Below, piece by piece: positions 1-11,589 of a stretch of 64,000 nucleotides of DNA. Every line of letters starts with the position of its first letter. Positions within the stretch are counted from its first letter, which is position 1. The notes under the pieces were generated by a model. It had not been told where the DNA came from. It ran no database searches and saw nothing but the letters and a program-made list of their open reading frames with translations. Source of the stretch: Mactra quadrangularis (taxonomy: Eukaryota > Mollusca > Bivalvia > Venerida > Mactridae); NCBI GenBank assembly GCA_025267735.1, contig CM046303.1, forward strand, positions 32,030,380 to 32,094,379. The letters are read 5' to 3'. The position numbers and the translations under genes are program-made.

Positions 1-237
1 GATGTCCAGTGTAATTAACAATTAAGTTAAAGTTTTCAATTTAGCATATATCTCTGCCATTTATTTCAGATCTTTATGAAACTTAACACTATAACATACC
101 ATGGGATCAACAGAATAAGACAGTAACCACAACTCTACCTAGCTTTATTATGGATTATTGCCCTTCGTAATTTTTGCGATAAAGTTTTTAAATACGGCTT
201 TAATGTGGATTCAACATTACATTTCTTGTTAAATTTT
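1..237 (+). repeat. Dispersed repeat R1, copy 1 (cut by the window edge)
   Basis: Matches 45,928-46,157 in the same orientation over about 230 bp. Shared runs include GACAGTAACCACAACTCTAC and CATTACATTTCTTGTTAAA. No ORF of note. Confidence 0.8.
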
Positions 238-3235
238 AAATGCCATCTCGCAGGTGCCGGTTACAATTTTCCTACTAATTGTGCATCTAGTGAGTCTCTT
301 TATATACAATAAGAAGGAAAATTGTGTCTGGCACCTGTGTGCCAACCATATCAAATATCATTTTATTGTAAAAATACTTGTACATGTATTTCAGTTACAA
401 AGTGTAGGAGGTAGTCAAGTGATTTTCACTAATGATCCAAAATTGACAGCTGTATATATACTAAGATTGAAAAGACTAGACATTCACTATATGTCAGTAA
501 TCTAGATGGAGTAGTAAGTATATTACTTTTCTTATCTTCTGATTACTTGGGTTACAAGTTTATTTTTCAAGATGGGTCATGAAATCAGGATTTTGGGGAC
601 TGAATATGTATGGGTCCTTTTTCTTATGTAAATGTTTCTGACATAAAATTCTTGAGTTTTAGTTGTTTTTTAGATGGTCCATGTGTTTAAGGCAAATATA
701 TTGTAAAATTGTAGTCTATGATTAGTGGGTGTCTGGTTGCTGGGACAACCAAAACTTTCTCTTGGGCAATCAAAAATCAACAAACGAGATATATAGCTCT
801 CTACTAAAACAATATGTTTGGACAACCATTTTCATATCCTAATAATGTAGACTGTAATTGAAAAGTCATTGGGTTTTGATTTCAGCTGTTATGTCAGGCA
901 AATGACCCAATGGATAAGACTAGTTTAAGTGAGAGCAAGGCTTAGTTTTATCTCTAAAGTGCATGAATGTCAGAAATTGTTCTATTATGCAAAAATTGTT
1001 TAGGTTCAAATTTGCACCTTATATATTTTACTTATGGTATTTAAGCTAAAGTTGAAAAATATACAAATGGGACAACTATTGCACTGGTTCAGTTAGTCAC
1101 CGTCTGCAAAACATGACCGATGGACAAATCTTGTAAAAGATTAAAAGGTCCATGTAGATCTTCAGATTAACAGGACCCATTTTCCAGGGGATAATTGACC
1201 TCATCTGCATAGCTTTAATGCATCAAAACATTTAAAATGTTTCCAGTCCTGTAAGACTTGGTTAATTCCTTGTAAAATTTTGATCTTCACAGGACCTTAC
1301 TGTACAGTAATTAACTGTTGAGTTTTGCAGTGACTGGGTTCAGTTAAAAAAAACCTTTATATCTTATTGATGAAAAATATGCTGTTCTCTTCAGGCTCTG
1401 TTGACACAATGTGTACTGGCAGGAAACTTATTCTGGAACAACTAAAGCAAGATCTATAAGTCATTGTTAGATGGTTTTGTCATTTGGTTAAGAACCTATG
1501 ATCATCAGTTATTATCATCAACTGAATGCCTATCAGTTTAGGACTCCTCTTTGACATAGAAAATGAGCTGCTGTGACTGAGGGTATGTTGCACTGGGTAA
1601 GTCATCTCTTGTCAACAAGCTCTACTATGATTAGAATTATTCCAAGGTTTGACTCTATAAATGTTTTTATCAGAAATCCCAAAGGAACCCCAATTCAGTA
1701 ATTCAGGGATTCCTCCTTAATGTTTAGGATTCCTCTAATAAAAAAACCCAAATTTTGGTACAGATTTGCAGTCACTAATTGCAGTAACCAATTCATGGCT
1801 ATTTTCAGGGATCTTGATAGAATCCCAAGGTAAGGATTACTAGGACTCCCCAAGTTTTTGGGATCCTTTAAATCCCGGGACACTGTTAGAGTCAAACACT
1901 GGAATCTTTTTGAAATATCATTATCATCATGGTTTTTTAACTTTTTTTTTTTAGAAGTGAACCATATCTTGTCTTATATAGTTTACAAATATGTTATAGG
2001 CAGCAATAAACACTGAAGGAATAAAACGTTCATGAAACAATGTTCAATATGGGTGTAATAAACACAAAGTTCTGACACAGAATAACATTGTCACATGGGT
2101 GATGTATAGGTAGTTAGTGTTAAACTGGGACACTTGAAACATAAAATATCTCAATGACTATCAGATGGAATTAACTGATATTTATATGTGATCATAACTA
2201 GCGTTTTCCTTCTCGAATCCAAAATACCAGAATTTTGTTTAAGGGGTATGTGCCATAATCAGAACAGCCATATAACAAGAGATGTTAAGTTATAGCTAAA
2301 TATGAGGTCCCGACACTAAATTGATTGACATCCAATTAATTTAAACTGTACATTAATTTAAAATTTAATGCATGTTTTATTACAAGTATAATAAAAAAGA
2401 CAGCCCTAGGCTTAAGCAGACTGTCAACTGTTTATTTTGGCATCAAATCCACTGTGAGTTTTAAAAGAGCTTTTGTATAAAAACAATGAAGGTATGACAA
2501 TGTTAATAATCTGAACAGTTGTTTATCCTCTCTGAATTTTTGATAAAAATGCAAATATTTTGCATTTCACCATATGGATTTTTTTTTTATTTATTTGTTA
2601 AATTTTCAAAAAAATCTTAATTCAAGAAGGAAAGTTGGAAAAAGACTGTGTGCAAAATCTTAGCTAAATATATGTTGTAGTCATATAGATCATTACATGT
2701 TTTGGGAGTTCCAGGATAAATGCAAACTATCTATATCCTTTTTTATGGGCCAAATAGACAATAGTTATTGTACTATCTTATGGCACACACTATGAATGAA
2801 ATAAGTTTAATATTTATCTCATATTGTAGGTTACTGGAGAGCAGATAATGACATTTATTGGATGAAGTAGTTAGATTAAGTTTGTCATAATGAGTGGTGA
2901 AGATGTAGCTGGTTATAAATATGCTTACATTCAGTCATAGAGTTTTCAGATCTAAGATCTATTGCTACAACTCCAACTTATAATGGTGTCATGTTTCAAG
3001 GGCCACAATTGAGGTAACTGTTGTTAAACTTTTCTGTGTATCCGAAAGATACAGAATTGGATAAAATGCGGTAAAGTTATTGGCAACATTTCATTAGCTA
3101 AAAAAATATACTGCATCCTTGTGGCCTGCAAAAATGTATTTTATGCTTATCCCATGATAACATTTCAAAAAAAATTTGGTAGTTTTTTCGAATAGTGGGC
3201 TATCCTACTCAGGTGGGCGGAGGCGTCGGCTTCAG
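238..3235. other. No gene recognised
   Basis: AT-rich DNA with frequent stops in all frames. No splice-consistent exon, RNA gene or clear repeat was found. The ORFs present are short and without family resemblance. Confidence 0.5.
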
Positions 3236-3725
3236 CTTAACACTTCTTGGTTAAGTTTTTAGGTGCAACATTTTTGTTTCTTTTATATCTTTGCAAGTAC
3301 TGGAGGGATTCACTTAAAACTTTATTTGTGTTCACGGGGTTATCCTGTAAGTTCAAATACCAAGTTACCTAACTCTTGGATGAATTTGGACTGAATTATG
3401 GCCTTATATACTTAGAAATTTCTTGGTTAAGTTTTTAGGTGTAACATTTTATCTTTGCAACTACTGAAGGGATTCACTTTAAACTTCACACATGTCTACG
3501 TGGTACCATTGATGTTCAGATACCAAGTTACATAACTCTAGGATGAATTTGGACTGAATCATGGCCCTTTTATACTTATAAATTTGTTGGTGCAACATTT
3601 TATCTTTGAAACTATTGAAGGTCAACTACCAAGCTGCATAACTCTTGATTTACTCTTGACTGGATTATGGCCCTTTTATACTTATAAAATTTCTTGGTTA
3701 AGTTTTTTTGTGCAACATTTTATCT
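3236..3725 (+). repeat. Degenerate tandem repeat, ~175 bp unit
   Basis: Units begin near 3,244 and 3,419, with decayed ones after. Each carries a TTCTTGGTTAAGTTTTTAGG-type start, ATCTTTGCAA, GGGATTCACTT, CCAAGTTACATAACTC and TGGACTGAATTATGGCC. About 2.7 units. Confidence 0.8.
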
Positions 3726-3734
3726 AACCCTTGG

Positions 3735-3785
3735 GCAGGGTTAATGTATTCACCACTCACAGTTGAATAAAATTTAACTAAAGTG
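3735..3785 (+). mobile_element. Solo end of short hairpin MITE family (see 52,454-52,597)
   Basis: Single copy of the end sequence GTTAATGTATTCACCACTCA...CAGTTGAATAAAATTTAAC, without its inverted partner nearby. Confidence 0.55.
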
Positions 3786-4932
3786 TCCATGTTTAAAAAA
3801 GAAAGTGAATCACTGAGTTCTTTACCTTTTTGTTTGTCTTTTTTTTACAGAATCACCCTGGAAGGTCCACTGCATATAGTGTATCACTGAGCTTAGACTA
3901 TAGTGAAACTGTAAACAAAAACATCCAGGATCATGCATGTGTCATGTGACAAAATAGAAAGACACGTAAAGGTATATTTTGGTTATTATACATGTAGTTG
4001 TTTTAACTGATAGATCATGAAATGTTAGATTTCTCTGCTGTTCTGGTTTGAGTCAATTCATGGACAACTCAACCCAAACTAGATACTGCTGAATGTGTAA
4101 GTAGGGACAATTCTTCATGTGAACAACTCAACCCTTAGTATACAGGGTCTGTAGTCATGCAATCTACAGCAATAACTAGGGGAATTTGAAGATAAATCCC
4201 ATATGCTTAATTGAATAGCGTGTTAACTTGTCATTTAAGTAGCTGGCACGAAATTGATAATTTACGGTCTTGTTGTGTTTGTTATTTATTTGTTCTCATG
4301 TTTTTTGTGTAAACTGAGACAAATAATTGTTCTGTCATAAAAATGTTCTGTTTTGTTATGTAACCGACCTATGCCGACAATATATGTGCTTGTTGCTTGT
4401 TCGACATTGTTTATTTTTAAAATGCTTACGAATACAACTGTACGAAAACAGAGTATTTTTTATTTTAGAATCAGACAATAAAGGACGTTTCTCATAACCA
4501 TTGTTACAATTGATTTTAAACATGATACACATAAAATATATTAGTAATTTCTCATTCGAACTAGAAAAAGATATAGATGTAAACTCATAAAAAATCATGT
4601 TTTTCACCGATTTCTCCTTCTAGACAATATTTCCTCCGAATTCCCCAGTTAATCTCATAGATATTGATACTAGCCAGTTAAAAATCGTTAGTACGACATC
4701 GAACAGACAATAAACTATGTTATTTGCAAAATTCAAAACTTATGCAACCAACTTGAAGTTAATAATTACTATTCACAGGCCAACATTAGCATTTTTGGAC
4801 ATAAAAATGTAATTCATTTTATGTGCTATTTGAACTTCTCTATTGTTGGGCTGCTGTTAGAATTCAATGAAAAATGAGTTCTAATTAACATTGAAAAGAT
4901 CACTGTTATGTTTTATTAGAAATTTTTTAAAC
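3786..4932. other. No gene recognised
   Basis: Holds an isolated cluster of ACAACTCAACCC motifs (4,058-4,135) of the kind that flanks the 7.3-7.9 kb element. Otherwise featureless. Confidence 0.5.
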
Positions 4933-5135
4933 CCCGGTCTATAGTGCAGTTGAAAGCGCATTGGGATTCGGAATCTCGTGTCCCGAAAGGGGGGGGGTAT
5001 ACCCTTCCATGAAAATTAGACTATAATGTCAATTTTCCTCCATTGATAAGATAATATGGAGAAGTTTCTGGCCTTGTGGAAGGGTAGGTAAGTTCTGGTT
5101 ATAGACAAGGGTCCAGGAAAGCTAGGTTAGGTGCA
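4933..5135 (+). mobile_element. tRNA-derived SINE family A, copy 1 (3' truncated)
   Basis: Degenerate tRNA-like head (TATAGTGCAGTTGAAAGCGC, A-box-like) followed by the family body ACCCTTCCATGAAAATTAGAC and GGTCCAGGAAAGCTAGGTTA. It stops at GTTAGGTGC, where copy 2 starts directly. Confidence 0.8.
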
Positions 5136-5428
5136 AACCCGGGTCAATAGCGCAGTTGGTAGCTTGCCGGGATATGGAATCTCGTGTCCTGAAGGGGGTA
5201 CGGGTTCGAATCCTACTGCGGGAGGTTATACCCTTCCATGAAAATTAGACAATAATGTCAATTTTCCTCCATTGATCAGATAATATTGAGAAGTTTACAG
5301 CTTTGTGAAAGGGTAGGTGAGTACCGGTTATAGACAATGGTCCAGGAAAGTTAGGTTAGGTGCGCTGGACTCTGTAAAATGACCTGAAATGTGTTGAAAC
5401 AGCGTTAAATCTAATTAAAAAAAAATAG
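5136..5428 (+). mobile_element. tRNA-derived SINE family A, copy 2
   Basis: A-box-like ATAGCGCAGTTGGTAG and a good B box GGTTCGAATCC in the head. Then the shared body and a tail ending GCGTTAAATCTAATTAAAAA. Head-to-tail with copy 1. The head is not a functional tRNA gene because the body follows without a 3' end. Confidence 0.9.
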
Positions 5429-5539
5429 TTATTTTTTAGTTTAAAAAACCACCTTTTAGCTCTCATTTGATTTTAAAAGTGTAAGCTTTATCATGTTGTG
5501 AAAGTATTAATGAAATGAAAACAATGAATATTAATTTAA

Positions 5540-5660
5540 TGATAATAATAATAAAGACTTTATTTATAGAGGCAACACTGCTAGGCAAAGCCCAATCTTC
5601 CCTGTGAGCCTCACAAAATATTTATATACTAGATATAGCAAGCATGATAAACATTAAAAT
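5540..5660 (-). mobile_element. LINE 3'-end fragment (CR1/L2-like)
   Basis: On the - strand it reads GGGCTTTGCCTAGCAGTGTT, then TAAATAAAGTCTTTATTATT and a (TTA)n end. That is the layout of CR1/L2-type LINE 3' ends with a microsatellite tail. Confidence 0.6.
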
Positions 5661-6369
5661 AAAACATTTGTAAAACATATAGGGACACATCTAGTTTAGC
5701 GGATCCCGGAAGTAAATATAAACATGCGTGCGCAGCGTTCTGTTTGGTCATTTGAAAACATAATTATCCAATACCTAATTCATTACATATCATATGGCAC
5801 GGCCATGATCATGGTTTGCCTGACATACTTTTACCTGTCAAAGTACGTCTGGAAACTAGACAAGCAAATAGTATGCAATTTCTACTACTTAGTCTTGCAT
5901 AGGTATCATTGAAATTTGACTAAATTAGAATATTAACAGCTCTTTAAATCGAGGCAAATTCTTTACTTTTTCTTGTCGAAACTGTAGTATTTGGAATTTT
6001 AAAATAACACAATTTTCATATCAAAGGGAGATAATTTTTCACTTGGATTAAAGTTTTTATCAATAACATTTCTACAGAATTTTGTTTGATGAATCTAATT
6101 CATGCTTTTTTATTATCATGATGTAATGAATGAAAAATATTATGTTTTGTAATAATTTATCATGATTTTGAAAAAATATTCATAACTGTAAAATAGCATT
6201 ATGGGTTATTCAAAACATCAATAATTTTATGGTGACTTCATGTATGTTAAATTATTGTCATCTCCTTACATTTGTGATTTATCAATGGTGTGTTTCATAT
6301 TGTGATTGAAATTTTTGTGTTGTAGAATAAGCTTTTTGCTATGATATTTCAGTTAGGCCATGGGCAAAT
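5661..6369. other. No gene recognised
   Basis: A 62-codon ORF (5,724-5,912) shows no family resemblance. The AAAGGGAGATAA motif at about 6,024 is a short sequence common in mollusc genomes. Confidence 0.45.
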
Positions 6370-6659
6370 AAACCCAGGTTGATAGCGCAGTTGGTAGTGC
6401 ACCAGGATTTGGAATCTCGTGCCCAAGGGGGTGCGGGTTCGAATCCCACCCATGGAGGTTATACCCTTCCATGAAAATTTGACAATAATGTCGATTTTTC
6501 TCCATTGATTAGAAATATTGAGAAGTTTCCGGCCTTGTGGAAAGGTATGTGAGTACTGGTTATAGACAATGGCCCAGGAAAGCTAGGTTAGGTGCGCTGG
6601 ACGCCGTAAAATAACCTAAATTGTGTTGACACGGCGTTAAATCCAATAAATAAATAAAC
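6370..6659 (+). mobile_element. tRNA-derived SINE family A, copy 3 (best preserved)
   Basis: Head with GATAGCGCAGTTGGTAGTGC (A box) and GGGTTCGAATCCC (B box), the family body, and tail GGCGTTAAATCCAATAAATA. Confidence 0.92.
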
Positions 6660-6939
6660 AAGAGCAAATATATAAAATTATCCGATTTAGTCATTGTGAA
6701 ATTATTCATGCTTCGACAGATTTCGGATCAAACTGTAAAAACATAGAATTAGAAACTCTTGTTCAATTTTATTCAGTTTTTAGTGGCCGTAAATTAGCCC
6801 CTTTGATTTGAATATTCACTAAAGTACTACAGTACTCTTGATTGATAGATTTAAATAAGGGAAGTTAATGTATGCGCTACCGACAAATTGAGCATTACAT
6901 GTACTTTGAAAAATGCCCACTTTTGTTTTTCATTACATT

Positions 6940-7160
6940 GATAGTTACCTCCCTTTCTTATTTCAGATCTAGACAGTATTTAGTGAAGTTATAAATGGTT
7001 ATCTCCCTTTGTTATTTCAGTACTAGAATGTATTTAGTGAAGTTATTAATGGTTATCTCCCTTTGTTATTTCAGAACTAGAATGTAATTAGTGATGCTAT
7101 AAATGGTTATCTCCCTTTGTTATTTCAGAACTAGAATGTTTTTTGTGAGGTTATAAATGG
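6940..7160 (+). repeat. Minisatellite, exact 54-bp period, four units with splice-acceptor-like core
   Basis: Units contain TCTCCCTTTGTTATTTCAG followed by a CTAGAATGT-type sequence. The AG of each TTTCAG lies at 6,966, 7,020, 7,074 and 7,128, spaced 54 bp exactly. Confidence 0.9.
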
Positions 7161-7254
7161 ATATGGTAACAATAAAACCATGAATCTCTACTCTTCAGAC
7201 CCCCATTACCAGAACTAAGCAGGTACTTTTATTCCTTTATCTATATCATATAGA

Positions 7255-7946
7255 ATGAGATATGTCAGGGTCAGTTACAACTCCAAGGATGATCAGCTCA
7301 ACCCTAAGTAGGGACAACTTAACCCCTAGGATGAGACAACTCAACCTGTGGACAACTCATCCTGTATCATACATATAAATATAAAATTAATTTTAATTTA
7401 AAATCATTGTTTTATCATTATTTTCCATTAAATAGATGATTGTTAAAGTGAACTAACCCTCATTTTGGAAAAAAACCAAGTTATCTGTCCCATAAAGATC
7501 TCCAAACTCTCAGCATCAATTCTGTCTAGTTGAGGCGTGTATAGCATGCCTACAACCTAAGTTATTGTTATTATGTACTAATCCACATTTTTCCCTTAAT
7601 AAGTTATCCCACAAAACGTTTGTTTTTAAAAAGCAGTAGATAGTATAAGTTAAAACCAAACTGTTTATTAATGCTTTAAACTGTTTGAATTTAAAACTCA
7701 GATAACATGTAGTGAAAAATAAATCATTTTTGGGGGCACGTAGAAAAGACTAAAATGTGATTTTCTCTTAACAAGGTTTTTGAGGGTTAGTTCCCTTTCA
7801 CATATCGCCATCCAGATAATATGCCTAACGGAAGTTGTTTAGGGTCTGAGTTGTCTACGTGTTGAGTGGTCCCTACCCACAGCATAAGCTGTCTTGAGTT
7901 GAGTTGTTTTCAAACTGAGTTGTCCTGATCCACTTTTGTCCAATTG
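7255..7946. mobile_element. Possible foldback-type element with CAACTCAACC subterminal repeats
   Basis: GACAACTCAACC-type motifs cluster at 7,267-7,370 and, inverted (GAGTTGAGTTGT), at 7,842-7,940. They flank about 470 bp without an ORF. The ends are not sharply defined. Confidence 0.45.
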
Positions 7947-8620
7947 TGACATGATTGATATGCAGTGAAAACAGTGAATTCTCAGTGGCAACCAAATGTT
8001 TTGTGACAATTTAACTTTGTAGGTCTTCTAAATAGCTTTCATTGAACTTTTGAAAATCATTATTGTTACTTGTAGTTGTAGTTATAGATAAGTCAACAAA
8101 AGCATTACATTGATCATGGTTTTGAGGCTTTTTCTATGTCAGATGCTGATTCTTATAAAAGTGATGCATTTATTAAGTTTTTATTTATCACCAACCATGC
8201 AAAATGTACTTAAAATAATGTTTCTACAAAACAATTATTGAAGTTAAAGAATTTAGCTGTTTATTTTCTTGTCTCTTAAATTTTGATTGGTCCTGTACAC
8301 AAAAAGTATATTAATCAATTGAAGGTTGTTTTATACCCAAATGCAATTAGTGGCTAGTTTCTTTAGTATAAATAAATATACCCGTGTTACTAAGTTAAAT
8401 ATTGGAAGATTTGAATGTGCCAAGTCAGCAATACAGCAGTACAACTGTAACTTTACTGCTAGAAAGTTTAGTAGCTCAGCAGTAAACTTATGAAGATGGT
8501 GGTTGTATTATTCCAACTTTCAGTAAAAATGAAAATAGTTATGATAGGGATATAGATAGTCAAGTTGAACTATTAAATATGTTATTATATGACAATCTGT
8601 CATGACAATGTCAGATTTGA
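7947..8620. other. No gene recognised
   Basis: AT-rich. A short stretch near 8,425-8,475 (ACAGCAGTACAACTGTAACTT...) resembles the CAGTA minisatellite of the 21-kb region but is not repeated. Confidence 0.45.
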
Positions 8621-8815
8621 TTCCTAGGTGGGGCATACTTTCATGGAGCTTGGTACAGCCATTCTCCCTCCTACCAATGATTCTTAATTATGTAGGGCAG
8701 ATGTCAGTCTTTGATAAAAGTATGTGATTAGTAGTTTGTTAACAGCTAAATCCGTCGATATAACCTTTCCAGGAACAGTGAGTAGGTTGACTGGCCGCCA
8801 TTATATGACCATTAC
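8621..8815 (+). mobile_element. SINE-like family D, head-truncated copy
   Basis: Shares CATTCTCCCTCCTACCAATG, ATTCTTAATTATGTAGGG, GTTTGTTAACAGCTAAATCC and CCTTTCCAGGAACAG with the copies at 9,592-9,833 (inverted) and 34,082-34,226. Confidence 0.75.
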
Positions 8816-9099
8816 AATATGTTGCTATGGCTGAGAATTTTATCAAGATAAGTTAGCATTTCTAATAGTATTTATAAAACATGAAATTATTCAAATTTTA
8901 AAGATTAAACCTAGTTACTCAAGCATAGGGGCATAAAGATTATGACTTTGTCATTTGAATTTGCAAAAGTTGTCTAAATTGGTGAATAAAGTCATTGTCC
9001 TAGTTTGAATTCCACTATCCATGCTGAATTTATTATTCCTTAGAAAAGTACATTTGTAGTTGAATGTTCACTGAGGATTTGTGATGCCGATTTAAAATA

Positions 9100-9338
9100 C
9101 AGCGCCCTCCAAAAATTCTTGAACAAAATCTTGGATTTAAGATAAACTGATTATTCTTTATTCATGAATATAAGGAAGAAAGAGTCATCTGAGCAAATTC
9201 TTAAGTCAGCATTGATTACTTTATGAACATATGATTAAAACAATATTACATCAATAAAGCCTAATGATAGTTAATTTGTGTTATGCATGATCATTTTTTC
9301 TCAAAATTTTATTTGTCCAAAACTTTTGGAGGGCGGTG
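9100..9338. mobile_element. Mariner-like MITE, 239 bp, TA-flanked
   Basis: Ends are CAGCGCCCTCCAAAAATTCT on the left and, inverted, CACCGCCCTCCAAAAGTTTT on the right. Both sides are flanked by TA, the Tc1/mariner target duplication. No coding capacity. Confidence 0.85.
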
Positions 9339-9591
9339 TAATATTACAAATGAAAACAATAAATCAAAACATGATAATCTAAAGTAAAATGTTGTTGCTT
9401 GTTACCATACTCAACAGTGTTTGAAGGATGGTTTTACATTGCGCTTTGAATAAACTTGCTATAATTAATTTACAAGGGGTAGTTAGTTGAAACAATTCTT
9501 TGGTTAATTTATTGAATATGAGTGCTTTTATTGTATTCTCAATTTATTTTATTTTTATGTTAAGTTTAACACCATAGTAACATAGTATAGG

Positions 9592-9833
9592 TCATATTTA
9601 GGTGGTCAGTCCTCCTAGACTCGCTGTTCCTGGAAAGGCTAAACCAACCACTAGTCGAACACTTTTGTTAGTGACTGATAACTTCCCTACATCATTAAGA
9701 ATCATTGGTAGGAGGGAGAATGGCAGTAGGAAAGTTTCATGACTAAGCTCCACGAAAGTATGCGCTTTCCAGGAATAAAGTCCACAACCCCTCAATCAGT
9801 AAACTTGCATGCTACCAACTGTGCTAGACAGGC
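9592..9833 (-). mobile_element. SINE-like family D, longest copy
   Basis: On the - strand a tRNA-like head (TAGCACAGTTGGTAGCATGC) is followed by the family D body found at 8,621 and 34,082. The B box is degenerate. Confidence 0.75.
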
Positions 9834-9843
9834 GGCTACTTAA

Positions 9844-10201
9844 TTAGGGACTTTAGTCAGTTATCTTGATAAAATCTAAAGCTATCCAATTGGTAAGTAG
9901 GTCCTTACAGTTGGAATCCTCGGATTTTATCATTGAAGTTTTATGTAAGGATAACAAAATATTTCATCTAATATATTTCTTGTTAATTGAGATATTATCA
10001 GAAGTGATGAACTTTAGATAGTTCTTTACCCAACAAATACTTAGCTTAAATATCAAACAAAATAAACAGTTTACAAAAAAGTTATAATAATTTTGGCAAA
10101 TTGACATTAAAGAGTAAGGGTAAAATTCAAGTATTCCAACTAATAGGACCTACTTATTTTAAGTGTATACACATGTGGGGAAATAATGACTTAAGTCCCT
10201 T
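9844..10201. mobile_element. MITE family AGGGACTTWAGTCA, copy 1
   Basis: Terminal inverted repeats AGGGACTTTAGTCAGTTAT and, on the other strand from the right end, AAGGGACTTAAGTCATTAT. The interior includes GTAAGGATAACAAAATATTT and AAATTGACATTAAAGAGTAA, shared with copies at 42,174-42,474 and 54,499-54,826. Confidence 0.88.
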
Positions 10202-10751
10202 ATTTATTTGAAATTTTGGAACTAGCCCTGAGCTGTCTACTTTGTAAATTTTCATAATTACGAGTTTTTAATTGGACTGAACAAATCAATGATGATTGAG
10301 CAGTAAATGTGTTTAATGTTTTGTTAGACACTGTAGGTCTACTTTAGTCGGTCAAATATTGCACTTTATTTAAAATAAAGTAACTTGTTTGTTTTATTTC
10401 AGATCGTAATGAGCAGAAGTACTGATGTAGCACATCTAACTGGTGAATGTGAAACAAGTAACCGCTGCTGTAGAAGAATCAACCCAATGAATTTCATGTA
10501 CAATTGGTCCTTCTTTTCCAACAAGTCATCTCGGACGTTTTGTCCTTGAGATGTTTGTTGCCCAATGTCCTGTACTTGATTTAATTTGGCCTGCTGATAT
10601 TTAACAAGTGAACTCGGACTCTTTGTCCTTGAGATCCTTGTTGTCCAAGTAAATTGATTAACTTGTGTTGTTTTATCATTTATAATGGTTTAATAGTTGG
10701 TTACACTATTCGGGATGGATGGTCCCTTGATACCTTCATACCTAATAGTAA
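10202..10751. other. No gene recognised; one small ORF after an acceptor-like site
   Basis: TTTTATTTCAG at 10,392-10,402 is followed by a 46-codon ORF (10,409-10,549) without family resemblance. A partial ~90-bp duplication (ACAAGT...TCGGAC...TTTGTCCTTGAGAT) spans 10,530-10,660. Confidence 0.4.
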
Positions 10752-10878
10752 GTATTGTTCGTTTTTTCTGAACTGTCAAAACATGAATAATTTTACGGAG
10801 TTCGTGCTTTTTGATAGTGTGTAATCATTCTCCGTGAAATTATTCAAACTTTGACAGATTAGAAAAAACGAACAATAC
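10752..10878. mobile_element. MITE family TTGTTCGTTTTTT, copy 1 (127 bp)
   Basis: GTATTGTTCGTTTTTTCTGA at the left end and its inverse TTAGAAAAAACGAACAATAC at the right. Inner arms CTGTCAAAACATGAATAATTT and AAATTATTCAAACTTTGACAG extend the hairpin. TA lies just outside TTGTTCG on both sides. Confidence 0.88.
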
Positions 10879-11201
10879 AAAATTGTAGACGAATCCAAAT
10901 CGTCGGCTCTAACAATGTTCTATCTCCATTCATGAAAAACAAATGAGATACATCCAAAGCTACTAGTATGACATTGTTCTAAAAAGATTTTCTTGCCTCT
11001 GCATTGTTAATGTGCCTGCCAAGTCTAAATGTCTATACATAATGAAACAATTAAGATATGAACTTTTGAACTCGATTTCCTGGAAATAAAAATATGGTAG
11101 TTCGAGCATTGTTAGAGTGAGGCGACAAAATGTTGATTATTCGTCTAATGAGGTTTTCGTCCCTAAAATAGTTTACTAAAATTTCTCAGGGAACGAATAC
11201 G

Positions 11202-11573
11202 AATGTTAACATTCGGAACTAGCTCGGCGATCAACTACAAAGACGCACCTCGGATATTAATCGTAGTAGAAATACAACTAAGTTGTGAGGTCAGGCGATT
11301 AAGTGCCGATGTAAACAATCGACATGGCAGATCATTTTGCAGAAAGTATCGAGTACACAAAATGTTCGAGGATCAACTTTGATTTGAGTGAATATCAGTT
11401 ACAGGCATTGAAGAGCTGTAACTGCCCATAATCGTCCGTCACTTTTGGTGTGTGCCAGCGTTCCAAACGTCGGGAACGAGGCTAGATTCCATGATGAAAC
11501 TTTCGCTCCTCGTGATATCCGAGGTTTATTTGCGTGAAAAATCGCCGAGGTAGTTCCGAATGGAATGTTAACT
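11202..11573. mobile_element. Inverted-repeat element carrying a small ATG ORF
   Basis: AATGTTAACATTCGGAACTA...CTCGGCGAT on the left is mirrored by ATCGCCGAGG...TAGTTCCGAATG...GTTAAC on the right. Inside, 11,324-11,431 is a 35-codon ORF (MADHFAESIEYTKCSRINF...EYQLQAL...) with a protein-like look, possibly a remnant exon. No family is assigned. Confidence 0.55.
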
Positions 11574-11589
11574 TACGTTCGTCCCCAAA

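Noticed and set aside
10409..10549. 46-codon ORF after an acceptor-like TTTATTTCAG
   Set aside because: No homology recognised and no compatible neighbouring exon; kept only as a note.
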